Assembly (NCBI RefSeq): GCF_013343005.1
Contig: NZ_CP054491.1
Span: forward strand, 1,594,501 to 1,658,500
From: Candidatus Reidiella endopervernicosa
GTDB taxonomy: Bacteria > Pseudomonadota > Gammaproteobacteria > GCF-013343005
Reading direction: 5' to 3'
DNA length: 64,000 nt
Made by a program: the position numbers and the translations under genes. Shown in pieces: positions 9,601 through 17,894 of this stretch (within the stretch, counting starts at the first letter, position 1; each line of letters starts with the position of its first letter). The notes beneath the pieces were generated by a model that saw nothing but the letters and a program-made list of their open reading frames with translations, searched no databases and was not told where the DNA came from.

Positions 9601-10411
9601 TCGTCACGAAGAGAAGATCCGCTACCGCGACATTCAGGCACAGCCGCGTAAGATCATTACCGCGCCTACCTGGTCGGGTATCGAATCTGAAGAGGTTAGC
9701 TACAACGCCTGCTACACCAACATCCACGAGCACATTCCGTTCCGTACCCTGACCGGTCGTGCCTCGTTCTATCTCGATCATGAGTGGATGCTCGACTTTG
9801 GTGAAGGTCTCTGCTGCTACCGTCCTCCACAGGATATGGGTGCACACAAGAACCTGCCGAAGACACTGGCCGGCAAGCTCGAAGGCAAGAAGACCCTGAC
9901 CCTGAACTGGATCACACCGCACTCCAAGTGGGGTATCCACTCCAGCTATCAGGACAACCTACGCATGCTGACGCTGTTCCGCGGTGGTCCTTACTTCTGG
10001 GTCAATGAGGATGAAGCGAAGACCATCGGCCTGAAGGATAACGACTGGGTCGAGGCGGTTAACGCCAACGGCGCGACTGTTGCCCGAGTGGTTGTCAGTC
10101 AGCGTGTACCGACGGGCATGGCGATCATGTACCACGCCCAGGAGAAGAACGTGAACGTACCGGGTTCGAACACCACCGGTAAACGTGGCGGTATTCTTAA
10201 CTCGGTCACCAAGGTGGTGGTCAAGCCGACCAACATGATCGGTGGTTATGCGCAGCTCTCATACGCCTTCAACTACTACGGTACGGTAGGGTCGCAGCGT
10301 GACGAATTCGTCATCGTTCACAAGATCGAAGATGCTGATGTCGATTGGCTGGAAGGTCCGCTAACACCTGAGCGCGAAGCACAGCTCAACCCACCCGGAA
10401 TCAACAACTGA
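6653..10411 (+). CDS. narG: Respiratory nitrate reductase alpha subunit NarG
   Basis: A 1252-residue molybdenum-bis-MGD catalytic subunit (E. coli NarG has 1247). Near the N-terminus are His50, Cys54, Cys58 and about Cys94 (HGVNCTGGC, then PRGCQRG), the ligands of the FS0 [4Fe-4S] cluster. The likely Mo-ligand Asp is in the conserved DWYCDLP stretch. It reduces nitrate to nitrite at the cytoplasmic face using electrons from NarH and NarI. No twin-arginine signal is seen, as expected for the membrane-bound cytoplasmic type. An AGGAGAAG ribosome site precedes ATG 6653. There are no frameshifts, and the open frame spans the whole length. Confidence 0.97.
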   Translation: MSHFLDRLKFFTKSEESFSKGHGIVTTDDRQWEDAYRNRWRFDKVVRSTHGVNCTGGCSWKIHVKNGLVAFEMQQTDYPRTRPDLPNHEPRGCQRGASFSWYLYSPHRIKYPLVRGRLAEMYRKERATGKDPVEAWEAIQSDPEKRKKYVAVRGLGGFIRTTWDEITEITAAANVYTIKKWGPDRIYGFSPIPAMSMISYAAGSRYLSLIGGACGSFYDWYCDLPAASPQVWGEQTDVPEAADWYNSKYIIITGANLPMTRTPDAHFAIESRYNGTKIVSMAPDYAEFVKFADLWMPVRQGTDAAAFMSMTHVALNEFHIKQQDPYFTEYAKNYTDMPMQVMLRKDGDRYVSDRFLRASDFDSNMRQENNPEWKTVVYDSKSSSFVCPNGSLGFRWGEEGKWNTLQKNAADQSDIDAELSCMDSRDEVVTMAFPHFSPGEDDVILRNVPARRISIDGEETYVTSVYDMQIAQYGIDRGLGDNTAKGYDDASCAYTPAWGEKHTGIKAADLERTGREFAENASKTKGKSMVIMGAAINHWYHNDMAYRSIMNMLHICGCIGQTGGGWAHYVGQEKLRPQAGWAPIAFALDWHRPPRHMNSTTYWYFHTDQWRYEKVDADSIMSPTAKGKYKGHMLADYNVVSQRLGWLPSAPHFNKNPLDIVKAAEAAGATDEAGVSQYMSEQLKSGDMAFACEDIDAEENHPRNLFVWRANLLGCSAKGHEYFLKHLVGAQNGVMQEGTEGANSKEIKWREKSPSGKLDLMVDINFRLNSTGAYSDIIMPTATWYEKSDLNTTDMHPFVHPLDAAIDPAFESKTDWQIFKVIAKKFSELAETHLGVQKDVVSLPMQHDSPMAMGQAFGEVKDWKRGECDLIPGKTAPLFKVVERDYPNTYKKYASVGPLMNKLGNNIKGLDWNTDLEIDQLCELNGVITDEGVSKGRPSLEEDIAVCDTVLQMAPETNGEVAHKSWSALSKKTGIDHSHLYEGRHEEKIRYRDIQAQPRKIITAPTWSGIESEEVSYNACYTNIHEHIPFRTLTGRASFYLDHEWMLDFGEGLCCYRPPQDMGAHKNLPKTLAGKLEGKKTLTLNWITPHSKWGIHSSYQDNLRMLTLFRGGPYFWVNEDEAKTIGLKDNDWVEAVNANGATVARVVVSQRVPTGMAIMYHAQEKNVNVPGSNTTGKRGGILNSVTKVVVKPTNMIGGYAQLSYAFNYYGTVGSQRDEFVIVHKIEDADVDWLEGPLTPEREAQLNPPGINN

Positions 10412-10443
10412 TTGGGTCCTAACCGAGATTTGAGGAGATTTTT

Positions 10444-12006
10444 ATGAAAGTTCGCGCACAAATCGCAATGGTTCTGAACCTGGATAAATGTATCGGTTGT
10501 CATACCTGTTCAGTAACCTGCAAAAACATCTGGACCAACCGAAAGGGCGTCGAGTACGCATGGTTCAACAACGTTGAGAGTAAGCCGGGTGTCGGTTTCC
10601 CTAAGGAGTGGGAGAACCAGGATAAATGGAAAGGCGGCTGGGAGAAGAAGAACGGTGGCATCGAGCTCAAGGCCGGTGGCCGCATGAGCAAGCTGCTCAA
10701 CATCTTCGCCAACCCCGACATGCCTGAGATCGACGACTACTACGAGCCGTTCGATTTCGACTACGCCAAGCTGCAGAACAAACCGCTTTCCGAAGCGGCC
10801 CCGACTGCACGTCCGGTATCGCAGATTACCGGTAAGCGGATGGAGAAGATCCACTGGGGACCGAACTGGGAGGATGATCTGGCGGGCGAGTTCGAACATC
10901 GTTCCAAGGATAAGAACTTCGACGGTATCCAGAAACATATCTACAAGGAGTTCGAGAACACCTTCCATATGTATCTGCCGAGACTCTGTAACCACTGTCT
11001 CAATCCTGCCTGTGTCGCCTCCTGCCCATCGGGTGCGATCTACAAGCGTAACGAGGATGGCATCGTTCTGATCGATCAGGATAAGTGCCGCGGCTGGCGC
11101 ATGTGTGTCAGTGGCTGTCCTTACAAGAAGATCTACTACAACTGGGAGTCGGGCAAGTCTGAGAAGTGCATCGCCTGTTACCCTCGTATCGAGTCGGGCA
11201 TGCCGATGGCCTGTGCCGAGTCGTGTGTAGGTCGTATCCGCTACGTCGGTGTAATGCTCTACGACGCCGATCGCATCAGTGAAACTGCTGCGACCGACGA
11301 TAAGGGCCTCTACAACGCACAGATGGATATCTTCCTCGATCCTAACGATCCTGCCGTCATTGAACAGGCACGTAAGGACGGTGTACCCGATACCTGGCTA
11401 GAAGCTGCACAGGAGTCGCCGGTCTACAAGATGGCGATGGAGTGGAAGATTGCCTTCCCAATCCATCCTGAGTTCCGCACCCTGCCGATGATGTGGTACG
11501 TACCACCGCTCTCGCCAGTACAGAGCCAGATCGATCAGGGCAATCTGCCAACTGAAGCTGACGGTGTAATACCGAAGGCCGATGCGCTGCGCTTCCCGGC
11601 ACAGTACCTGGCCAACCTGCTCACCGCAGGCGATACCGCACCGATTATCTCGGCGCTCAATCGTCTAATGGCGATGCGTAGTAACCAGCGTTCCAAGGCG
11701 GTCGATGGCGAGTCTAATACCGCAGCACTCGATGCCGTTGGTATGACCGAGGCAGAGTCGGATGCGATGTATCAGATGCTCGGTATCGCCAACTACGAAG
11801 ATCGTTTCGTGATCCCTACCTCGCACGAGGAGCTTCGTCACGAAGACCCTTACGCGTTCCAGGGTCAGAACGGCTTCGGACCCGGCAATACCAGTGGTCA
11901 CGGTTCCGAGTCGGGGCAGGGCTTCACACTGTTCCCGTCACGTCGCCAGAACTCTGCCTCGCCGCAGCAGGCGTTCCCGCATCCACGCGGTAACAAACAG
12001 TCCTAA
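10444..12006 (+). CDS. narH: Respiratory nitrate reductase beta subunit NarH
   Basis: A 520-residue iron-sulfur electron-transfer subunit. Cluster 1 is Cys16, 19, 22 and 26 (CIGCHTCSVTC). Later come CNHCLNPACVASC, CRGWRMCVSGC and CIACYPR...CAESC. The Trp in CRGWRMC replaces a Cys, the known NarH signature of the [3Fe-4S] cluster. It passes electrons from NarI haem b to NarG. GAGGAG precedes ATG 10444, and the gene lies 32 bases after narG and 14 bases before narJ. The last 50 residues are Gly/Ser-rich and not recognisable. Confidence 0.97.
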   Translation: MKVRAQIAMVLNLDKCIGCHTCSVTCKNIWTNRKGVEYAWFNNVESKPGVGFPKEWENQDKWKGGWEKKNGGIELKAGGRMSKLLNIFANPDMPEIDDYYEPFDFDYAKLQNKPLSEAAPTARPVSQITGKRMEKIHWGPNWEDDLAGEFEHRSKDKNFDGIQKHIYKEFENTFHMYLPRLCNHCLNPACVASCPSGAIYKRNEDGIVLIDQDKCRGWRMCVSGCPYKKIYYNWESGKSEKCIACYPRIESGMPMACAESCVGRIRYVGVMLYDADRISETAATDDKGLYNAQMDIFLDPNDPAVIEQARKDGVPDTWLEAAQESPVYKMAMEWKIAFPIHPEFRTLPMMWYVPPLSPVQSQIDQGNLPTEADGVIPKADALRFPAQYLANLLTAGDTAPIISALNRLMAMRSNQRSKAVDGESNTAALDAVGMTEAESDAMYQMLGIANYEDRFVIPTSHEELRHEDPYAFQGQNGFGPGNTSGHGSESGQGFTLFPSRRQNSASPQQAFPHPRGNKQS

Positions 12007-12020
12007 GGGAGGATATCAAT

Positions 12021-12536
12021 ATGCGTATCTACAAAATAATGGCTCGCATCCTCGATTATCCAACCGAGGAGCTGATCGAGCACCTGCCAGAGATGGCAAC
12101 ACTCGTTGCTGACGACCCGATGCTCTCCGAACAGGAGCGCACCGAGTTGGGTAGCGTAATTGCCTGGCTGCAGTTGCACGATCTGATCGGGCTACAGCAG
12201 CTCTATGTGAATACCTTCGATATGGTTCCGGAACACGATCTGCACCTGACCCATCACCTCTTCGGTGATGACCGGGGGCGCGGTCCGGCACTGGTTGATC
12301 TCTCCGAGCACTACAAGGCGGCGGGACTTGATTTCGACGGCAAGGAGATCCCCGATTTCCTACCGTTGATTCTCGAGTACGTCTCCACGCTCGATGAGAT
12401 GCAGGCCACCATCTTCCTTGGAGATGCGGCCAAGGTAATCACTGTATTGGCTGAGAATCTGGAGAAGGCTGGCAGCAACTACGCCAGCCTGATGCGGATT
12501 ATCGAAAACCGTGGCCGTCTGGCCCAAGCAGCCTGA
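12021..12536 (+). CDS. narJ: Nitrate reductase molybdenum cofactor assembly chaperone NarJ
   Basis: A 171-residue TorD/NarJ-type chaperone that binds apo-NarG and assists cofactor insertion and membrane attachment. The conserved block YVNTFDMVPEHDLHLTHH followed by FGDDRGRG matches the NarJ pattern (FDf...hsLhL..H..G.sRdRG). It is shorter than E. coli NarJ (236), lacking part of the C-terminal tail, but both ends look natural. GGAGGAT precedes ATG 12021. Its stop is 10 bases before the narI ATG. Confidence 0.92.
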   Translation: MRIYKIMARILDYPTEELIEHLPEMATLVADDPMLSEQERTELGSVIAWLQLHDLIGLQQLYVNTFDMVPEHDLHLTHHLFGDDRGRGPALVDLSEHYKAAGLDFDGKEIPDFLPLILEYVSTLDEMQATIFLGDAAKVITVLAENLEKAGSNYASLMRIIENRGRLAQAA

Positions 12537-12546
12537 GGAGAGAGTC

Positions 12547-13242
12547 ATGACACTGCACGATTTTATATTTGGCGCCTATCCCTACCTGGCAGGAACCATC
12601 TTCCTACTCGGTAACTGGATCAGGTACGACCGCGAGCAGTACACCTGGAAAACCGACTCCAGCCAGCTACTCAGTAACAAGGGTATGCGGGTGGCGAGTA
12701 ATCTGTTCCATGTGGGCATTATCGCGATTTTCTTCGGCCACATGGTCGGTCTGTTGACTCCCCATAGCTGGTTCCTGGCGATGGGTGTCTCGGATGTGGC
12801 GCATCAATACGTTGCCATCTACGCTGGACTGATCTTTGGCTCCATGTGCTTCGTTGGTGCGTTGATGCTGTTCCTGCGTCGCCTCACCAATGAACGGGTC
12901 AAGGCGGCTGGGCGTACCCGTGATACCTTCATCATCGGTTGGTTGCTGGTCACCGTGATCGTAGGTCTGAGCACTACCATCGTCTCCTACGGCCATGCCA
13001 GCCACGGCAACGCCGATGTAATGATTGCACTGACCCAGTGGGTACAGAGCGTCGCGACACTGCAGGTAGATCCAAGTCTGCTCGCAGGTGTGGAGCCGGT
13101 CTTCAAGCTGCACATCTTCCTCGGTATGACGGTGTTCCTGCTCTTCCCGTTCACCCGTCTGGTCCATGTGTGGAGTGTGCCGATTGGCTATCTCGGCCGT
13201 GCCTATCAGGTCGTACGTCGTAAACACGTATCAAATAATTAA
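12547..13242 (+). CDS. narI: Nitrate reductase gamma subunit NarI (cytochrome b)
   Basis: A 231-residue membrane protein with five expected helices (E. coli NarI has 225). Haem-ligating histidines sit in LFHVGIIAIFFGHMVG and in FKLHIFLGM...LVHVWS. It oxidises quinol and anchors NarGH. ATG 12547 (MTLHDFIFG) is chosen because GGAGAG lies just upstream and the family starts there. An upstream in-frame ATG at 12511 would lie inside narJ. Confidence 0.95.
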   Translation: MTLHDFIFGAYPYLAGTIFLLGNWIRYDREQYTWKTDSSQLLSNKGMRVASNLFHVGIIAIFFGHMVGLLTPHSWFLAMGVSDVAHQYVAIYAGLIFGSMCFVGALMLFLRRLTNERVKAAGRTRDTFIIGWLLVTVIVGLSTTIVSYGHASHGNADVMIALTQWVQSVATLQVDPSLLAGVEPVFKLHIFLGMTVFLLFPFTRLVHVWSVPIGYLGRAYQVVRRKHVSNN

Positions 13243-13247
13243 TCGGA

Positions 13248-13280
13248 TGCACCATCCCGTCATACAGGCGGGATGGTGCA
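13248..13280 (+). other. Strong hairpin after narI
   Basis: The perfect 12-bp stem TGCACCATCCCG (13248-13259) and CGGGATGGTGCA (13269-13280) has a 9-base loop. No T-run follows, so it is more likely an RNA-stability or processing element, or a leaky terminator, between narI and the DsrC-like gene. Confidence 0.6.
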
Positions 13281-13343
13281 GAAGATTAGCGTTGATAACC
13301 CTTATGGGATGGAAATCGAAATAATTTTTCATAAAGGTGAGTG

Positions 13344-13709
13344 ATGAGAACTAATCCGTTTGCAATTCGTGATGAGAAGTTGATAGTTGATGGTCAGGAG
13401 ATCATCACCGATCAAGAGGGTTACATCCAGAATATGGATGATTGGTCAGAGTCTTTTGCAGTGGCGCAGGCCGCTAAAGAGGGGCTGGAACTGACTGATG
13501 AGCACTGGGATGTGATTCGCTATATCCGCGATTACTACGAAGAACACTGCGTCCAGGCAGAGGTACGAAAGATGATCAAGTACTTTGCCAAGTTATGGGG
13601 ACCAGAGCGTGGTAATAACCATCATCTGCACGACCTCTTTCCCTACGGCGGCCCACAGAAACAGGGCAACCGTCTGGCAGGAATCCGTCGTACCAAGGGT
13701 GAGCATTAA
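13344..13709 (+). CDS. DsrC/TusE-family protein without the C-terminal cysteines
   Basis: A 121-residue protein of the DsrC/TusE/DsvC fold: an N-terminal beta-hairpin region (IIVDGQEI-like), a helical core (LTDEHWDVIRYIRDYYEEH) and the C-terminal arm (DLFPYGGPQKQGNRLAGIRRTKGEH). In DsrC the arm carries two redox cysteines and in TusE the penultimate one. Here the first position reads GNRLAGI instead of ACKIAGL and the tail ends TKGEH, so both are absent. It therefore cannot act as a canonical persulfide carrier, and a regulatory or structural role is possible. ATG 13344 follows AAAGGTGAGTG (an in-frame GTG is at 13341). It lies 100 bases after narI on the same strand and is followed by a terminator. 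Confidence 0.82.
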   Translation: MRTNPFAIRDEKLIVDGQEIITDQEGYIQNMDDWSESFAVAQAAKEGLELTDEHWDVIRYIRDYYEEHCVQAEVRKMIKYFAKLWGPERGNNHHLHDLFPYGGPQKQGNRLAGIRRTKGEH

Positions 13710-13743
13710 CCGCCAATCCTTATATTTACACGGTAAAAAACAG

Positions 13744-13778
13744 GGCCCGTATCGAGTTTTCGATACGGGCCTTTTTTT
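13744..13778 (+). terminator. Intrinsic terminator after the DsrC-like gene
   Basis: The stem GGCCCGTATCGA (13744-13755) and TCGATACGGGCC (13760-13771) with loop GTTT is followed by seven T. It closes the nar transcription unit. Confidence 0.95.
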
Positions 13779-13910
13779 ATCGAATCTCTATTTGTCGAGT
13801 CGATCGACAATGTCAGTGTGGGCACTGTGGTAAATAGTATTACTCTGCACTGCTGGCTATATTCACCCTAATGACGCTTCTCTGTGTGCAGGTCATGAAG
13901 GGTGATATTT

Positions 13911-14930
13911 ATGGGTTACTCGGTAAAGCTGGCTAATAGTAGTCATCAGTTTGTGGCTGAATTTGGCGACTCGCTACTCGATGCTGCATTGCGTTCAGGT
14001 ATCCATCTCCATTTTGGTTGTAGCAGCGGTAACTGCGGTGAATGTAAGGCACGGCTATTGTCGGGCGAGTTGGCCGAGATAAAACACCACGACTACCGCC
14101 TCAGCGAGGCTGAACTTAAAGAGAACACGGTACTGCTCTGCAGGGCTTCGGCAGGAAGTGATCTGCTGCTTGATGCCGCTGAGATTATCGATACCGGCGA
14201 GGTGCCGTTACAGCGAGTCGCGACTAAGGTATCTAAGATCGAGCGGATTGGAGATGAGATCATTCTGCTGCAGCTGCGCACGCCGCGTACGCAGCGTCTA
14301 CAGTTTCTTCCTGGGCAACATATATCACTCAAACTACCGAACGGATTGCAGCGTGATCTCGCTATCGGCAGTTGTCCCTGTAACGGCATGGTGCTTCAGT
14401 TTCATCTGCAGCGAAGAGAGGGTGATCCCTTTTATGAATTTATCTTTGAGCAACTGGGTAGTTCCGACCGAATCGAGATCAACGGCCCCTTCGGGGAGGT
14501 GACGCTTGATGGTGATTCGGATCGTCCGATTGTCTTGATTGCTGAAGGAACCAACTTCGCGCCGATCAAGAGTCTGATCGAGCAGGCGATCAATCTCGAT
14601 ATGACACAGTCCATATGGCTCTATTGGCTGGCAGAGGGTGAACAGGGTCACTACCTCGATAACTACTGTCGCTCCTGGGTGCAGACGCTAGACCACTTTA
14701 GTTACCAACCGATAACAACCCATGACGGCAACGGCATCGATCTATCTTTAGAGCTGCTCATGCAGCTCGCTACTGACGAGGCTTACGATATCTATGTCGC
14801 CATGGATGAGGTGCATGCTGAACTGTTGGTTAAATCGATTCTCGTACGACGAGGTGAACAGGATGCGATCCGTGTGCTGCAGTGGAGAAGAGAACCGCGA
14901 GGCGAAATCAACGCTGCATTAGTGAGTTGA
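13911..14930 (+). CDS. 2Fe-2S ferredoxin / FAD oxidoreductase-type protein
   Basis: A 339-residue protein resembling CDP-6-deoxy-glucoseen or oxygenase reductases. Residues 1-90 form a plant-type ferredoxin domain with Cys ligands in CSSGNCGEC and LLCRAS. Residues 100-205 resemble the FAD domain (PGQHISLKL), but the usual RxYS flavin motif reads RDLAIGS. Residues 205-339 resemble the NAD domain, with EGTNFAPIKS in place of the usual GGTGFAP. The usual C-terminal CGP motif reads VAMDEVH. Flavin and pyridine-nucleotide binding may therefore be altered. ATG 13911 is preferred over an upstream in-frame GTG at 13902, with AAGGGTGAT before it. It is convergent with tgpA, 4 bases apart. The electron acceptor is unknown. 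Confidence 0.75.
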   Translation: MGYSVKLANSSHQFVAEFGDSLLDAALRSGIHLHFGCSSGNCGECKARLLSGELAEIKHHDYRLSEAELKENTVLLCRASAGSDLLLDAAEIIDTGEVPLQRVATKVSKIERIGDEIILLQLRTPRTQRLQFLPGQHISLKLPNGLQRDLAIGSCPCNGMVLQFHLQRREGDPFYEFIFEQLGSSDRIEINGPFGEVTLDGDSDRPIVLIAEGTNFAPIKSLIEQAINLDMTQSIWLYWLAEGEQGHYLDNYCRSWVQTLDHFSYQPITTHDGNGIDLSLELLMQLATDEAYDIYVAMDEVHAELLVKSILVRRGEQDAIRVLQWRREPRGEINAALVS

Positions 14931-14934
14931 TCGA

Positions 14935-16908
14935 TTATCGGCTAGCGGAGAAGCGAGTCACCGCTATCTGTAACGCCTTTAACTGTGACGCATCGCTACT
15001 GCCCGCATAGTTGAGCTGAATATAGCGTTTGGTAATCGACCTGACAGCCTGACGAAGATCGGGGCGCTGCTTGATCACTCGTTGAGCAAAATCTTCCGGA
15101 CCCTCATAGGGATTCCGGTTGATACCTGCCTTGGCTAGTTTTGCGCAAAAACGCCGATAGAGGCGTTGCAGTGGAGTGACGTGATGCTGGCGCCCGTGAC
15201 GCCAGAGCATCAGCGCAGTGATGATGGCAAAGAGTGTTCCCATCGAGGTGAGTAGCCCAATCGCCATTCCCTCCCAGCTATCGAGTCCAATGCCGAGCTT
15301 CGCCAGAAACTCGCGTTGTGTCTTATCGCCGTAACCGAGTACCCACTGATTCCAGCCGTTGTTGAGCGCATCAATCGAGAATCGGAACTGCTTCAACAGG
15401 GTATTGTTGCTGCGTAGCAGAATCGGCAGGGGGGCGTCATCGGGCAGTGAGGCCTCAATGCCCTCTTCGACGCGTTCGGGGGCCACGGCGCCGGTTGGAT
15501 CGATGCGTCGCCAACCTTCACCTTCAAGCCACACCTCCGACCAGGCGTGGGCATCGGAGTTGCGTACGGTGTAGAACTCATCGAGCGGATTCCGCTCACC
15601 GCCCAGGTAGCCAGTAACCACCCGAGCCGGAATGCTGGCGGCACGCATCAACACGGTGAAGGCACCGGCGTAGTGTTCACAGAAACCGCGCTGGCTATCG
15701 AACAGGAACTGATCGACCGGGCGGTTACCGAGCAGCGGTGGACGCAGGGTGTAGACAAAGGGCTGTTGATTGAAGTGGTTGAGGGCACGATTGACGACTT
15801 CGCGATCAGATCTCGAGGCGGCTCGCCACTGCGCAGCCAGTGCGCGGCTGCGGCTGATACCGTTATCGGGTAGCTGCAGTGCGGCTAGTTTCGCCTCGTG
15901 GCTGATCAGTTCACCAAACTTGAAGGCGGGATAGGAGCTGAGCTGATAACGCAGCCGTTCCCGAACCGGGGAAGCGGCCAGCAGTCGATAGTCACCACTG
16001 AGGCTGCTATTGAGCGGAAGTGTGTCGGGGAGTTCCAGTGCGAAGAGCCAACGCCGGTTGTGGGGCTCGAGGGTGACGCTGTAACGCACTGGGTCACCGA
16101 CCGGGGTGAAGTCATCGTGTGGCAGATCACGTTTACTGAAACCGCCGCTCCAGCGTCGGCCGTCGAAGTGCCACAGCACCGGTCCGCGCCAGTAGCGCAG
16201 CTCGCTCGGCGGAGCTGGGTCGATGAACTCAACGCGAAAGGCGGTGCCACCCGACTGGATCAACTCACTGATCGAGCCGGGACTCATCGAATCATCCAGC
16301 CCGCTGAGGCTGCTGTGGGCATCCTTAGGCAGGCTCCAGAGGGGGCCCGGCACGCGGGGAAAGAGTACAAACAGCACCAGCATCATCGGTACCGCCTGGG
16401 CCAACAGGGTGGCGGAGATACGTAGGCGCCGCTTGATCGGCAGCGGATCGCGCTCCATGTAGTTGATCGCAATCAGTGTCGAGGTGATCACGATTACAAT
16501 TAATATCATATAGATCGCGGTTGGAATTGATTGAGTAAACAGGAAGTTAGTGATTACCAGGAAGTAGGCTAGCAGTACCACGATCACCGCATCACGGTGG
16601 GTGCGTAGTTCGATTAGCTTCAGGGCGATGAGAATTATCAGCCAGGCGGTACCGGCATCGCGACCGAAGAGACGGCCGTAACTGAGAAAGACGCCCACCG
16701 CGATTGCCACCAACATGATCACGCGTAACAGGGTGCCCGGTAACGGCAGTCGTCGCTTGGCTGCGAGCCAACGCCACAGACCGAAGCCGAGGCCAACCAG
16801 CGGTATCCAGATTGGTAACCGGGTCGTGTGTGGAGCGATTACCAGCACCAATGAGAGCATCAGCCAGGCGATGGTGGCGTGGTGGATCGGCGAGTGGTAG
16901 TTACGCAT
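14935..16908 (-). CDS. tgpA: TgpA-like transglutaminase-fold membrane protein
   Basis: A 657-residue protein. The N-terminal 200 residues hold several hydrophobic helices (DUF3488). A periplasmic transglutaminase-like domain follows with Cys in QRGFCEHYAGAF, His in NSDAHAWSEVW and Asp in RIDPTGAV, the expected catalytic triad. A further membrane helix and a cytoplasmic C-terminal domain (DUF4129-like) complete it. Pseudomonas TgpA is an essential protein of this architecture with an unclear substrate. Its ATG overlaps the end of the DUF58 gene (GAGCATGCGTAA). The order moxR-DUF58-tgpA is the standard one for this set. Confidence 0.9.
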   Translation of the reverse strand: MRNYHSPIHHATIAWLMLSLVLVIAPHTTRLPIWIPLVGLGFGLWRWLAAKRRLPLPGTLLRVIMLVAIAVGVFLSYGRLFGRDAGTAWLIILIALKLIELRTHRDAVIVVLLAYFLVITNFLFTQSIPTAIYMILIVIVITSTLIAINYMERDPLPIKRRLRISATLLAQAVPMMLVLFVLFPRVPGPLWSLPKDAHSSLSGLDDSMSPGSISELIQSGGTAFRVEFIDPAPPSELRYWRGPVLWHFDGRRWSGGFSKRDLPHDDFTPVGDPVRYSVTLEPHNRRWLFALELPDTLPLNSSLSGDYRLLAASPVRERLRYQLSSYPAFKFGELISHEAKLAALQLPDNGISRSRALAAQWRAASRSDREVVNRALNHFNQQPFVYTLRPPLLGNRPVDQFLFDSQRGFCEHYAGAFTVLMRAASIPARVVTGYLGGERNPLDEFYTVRNSDAHAWSEVWLEGEGWRRIDPTGAVAPERVEEGIEASLPDDAPLPILLRSNNTLLKQFRFSIDALNNGWNQWVLGYGDKTQREFLAKLGIGLDSWEGMAIGLLTSMGTLFAIITALMLWRHGRQHHVTPLQRLYRRFCAKLAKAGINRNPYEGPEDFAQRVIKQRPDLRQAVRSITKRYIQLNYAGSSDASQLKALQIAVTRFSASR

Positions 16909-17890
16909 GCTCAGCTAAGCGCCCGTCGGAGTCGTCAAGACCGTAGAGGGCGAGGTGCTCGAGGATCTGGCGACGATGGCGCTCACCGCTGGCCGGGGCG
17001 AAGTGGCGATCGGGCATTTTCAGTCCATACTCAACGCCTTCACGATCGGCATCGACCACCCAGCGGCAGAGGCGGGAGAGGCGCTGTTCGGTGCTGAGAC
17101 CCACCATCTCTTCCCACTCGAACCAGACACTACCGCCGGCACTGCCGGAGAACTGCTTGAGCATCATCGGTTGACCCCGTGCCACCACCTTCCAGGCGAC
17201 GTGACGCAGCGGGTCGCCGCTGTGGTAGTTACGAAAGCCGGCAAAGTCCTCCATTCCCTCACCCTGCCGGGCGCCGTGCTCTGCCTCACCCGCCTCAAGC
17301 GGCGGCAGGGGCGGATTGTGTTCCGGTTTGGGGTAGACCAGGCAGCGGCTGCGCAGCTCGATCCAGCTCCAGGCGCGGAACAGACCGAGTGGATAGGTGG
17401 TCTCGACCTTGATTCTGCCGGGATAGCGCCAGCCACGCAGCTCGGTTGGCATGAGTAGATTGATAGTGTTGTGTTTGCCCGGTTCGATCTCCTCAACATC
17501 GCCGTCATATTGGTTGCAGTTGAGTAGGATCAGGTGACGCGATTTTCTACCCGGATTGTCGAGGTGGAAGATGAATTCCACCTGCTCACCGGCAAAGACC
17601 GGTTGCAGTCGACCGCTACGCACGGTGATGTTTTTCAGGTTGCTGTAGGTGTGCAGGATCGAGGCGGTGGCGAGGCTGCCGAGTAGGAAGGTGAGCATAA
17701 AGCCCATGTTGTTGCTGTAGTTGATCGAGCCGATCAGCATCACCAGCAGCACGCCAGCGAACAGTACCCCGTGGCGGGTCGGCAGGATATAGAGATGACG
17801 GTTGTCGATCTCGACCGCATCGGGATCGCTACCGCGATTAATAAAGCGGTCGGAGAAGTAGCCGGAGTTGAGCAGCTTTTCGCCGAGCAT
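16901..17890 (-). CDS. DUF58 (von Willebrand-like) protein of the MoxR set
   Basis: A 329-residue protein with two N-terminal hydrophobic helices (LPTRHGVLFAGVLLVMLIG, then MLTFLLGSLATASIL) and the DUF58 core motif YHSGDPLRHVAWKVVARGQPM. DUF58 proteins partner MoxR ATPases in envelope or protein-complex maturation. ATG 17890 (MLGEKLLNS) is chosen because it starts just after the moxR coding end and the family begins there. The longer open frame upstream to 18025 is only a shadow inside moxR. Confidence 0.88.
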   Translation of the reverse strand: MLGEKLLNSGYFSDRFINRGSDPDAVEIDNRHLYILPTRHGVLFAGVLLVMLIGSINYSNNMGFMLTFLLGSLATASILHTYSNLKNITVRSGRLQPVFAGEQVEFIFHLDNPGRKSRHLILLNCNQYDGDVEEIEPGKHNTINLLMPTELRGWRYPGRIKVETTYPLGLFRAWSWIELRSRCLVYPKPEHNPPLPPLEAGEAEHGARQGEGMEDFAGFRNYHSGDPLRHVAWKVVARGQPMMLKQFSGSAGGSVWFEWEEMVGLSTEQRLSRLCRWVVDADREGVEYGLKMPDRHFAPASGERHRRQILEHLALYGLDDSDGRLAEHA

Positions 17891-17894
17891 CGGC

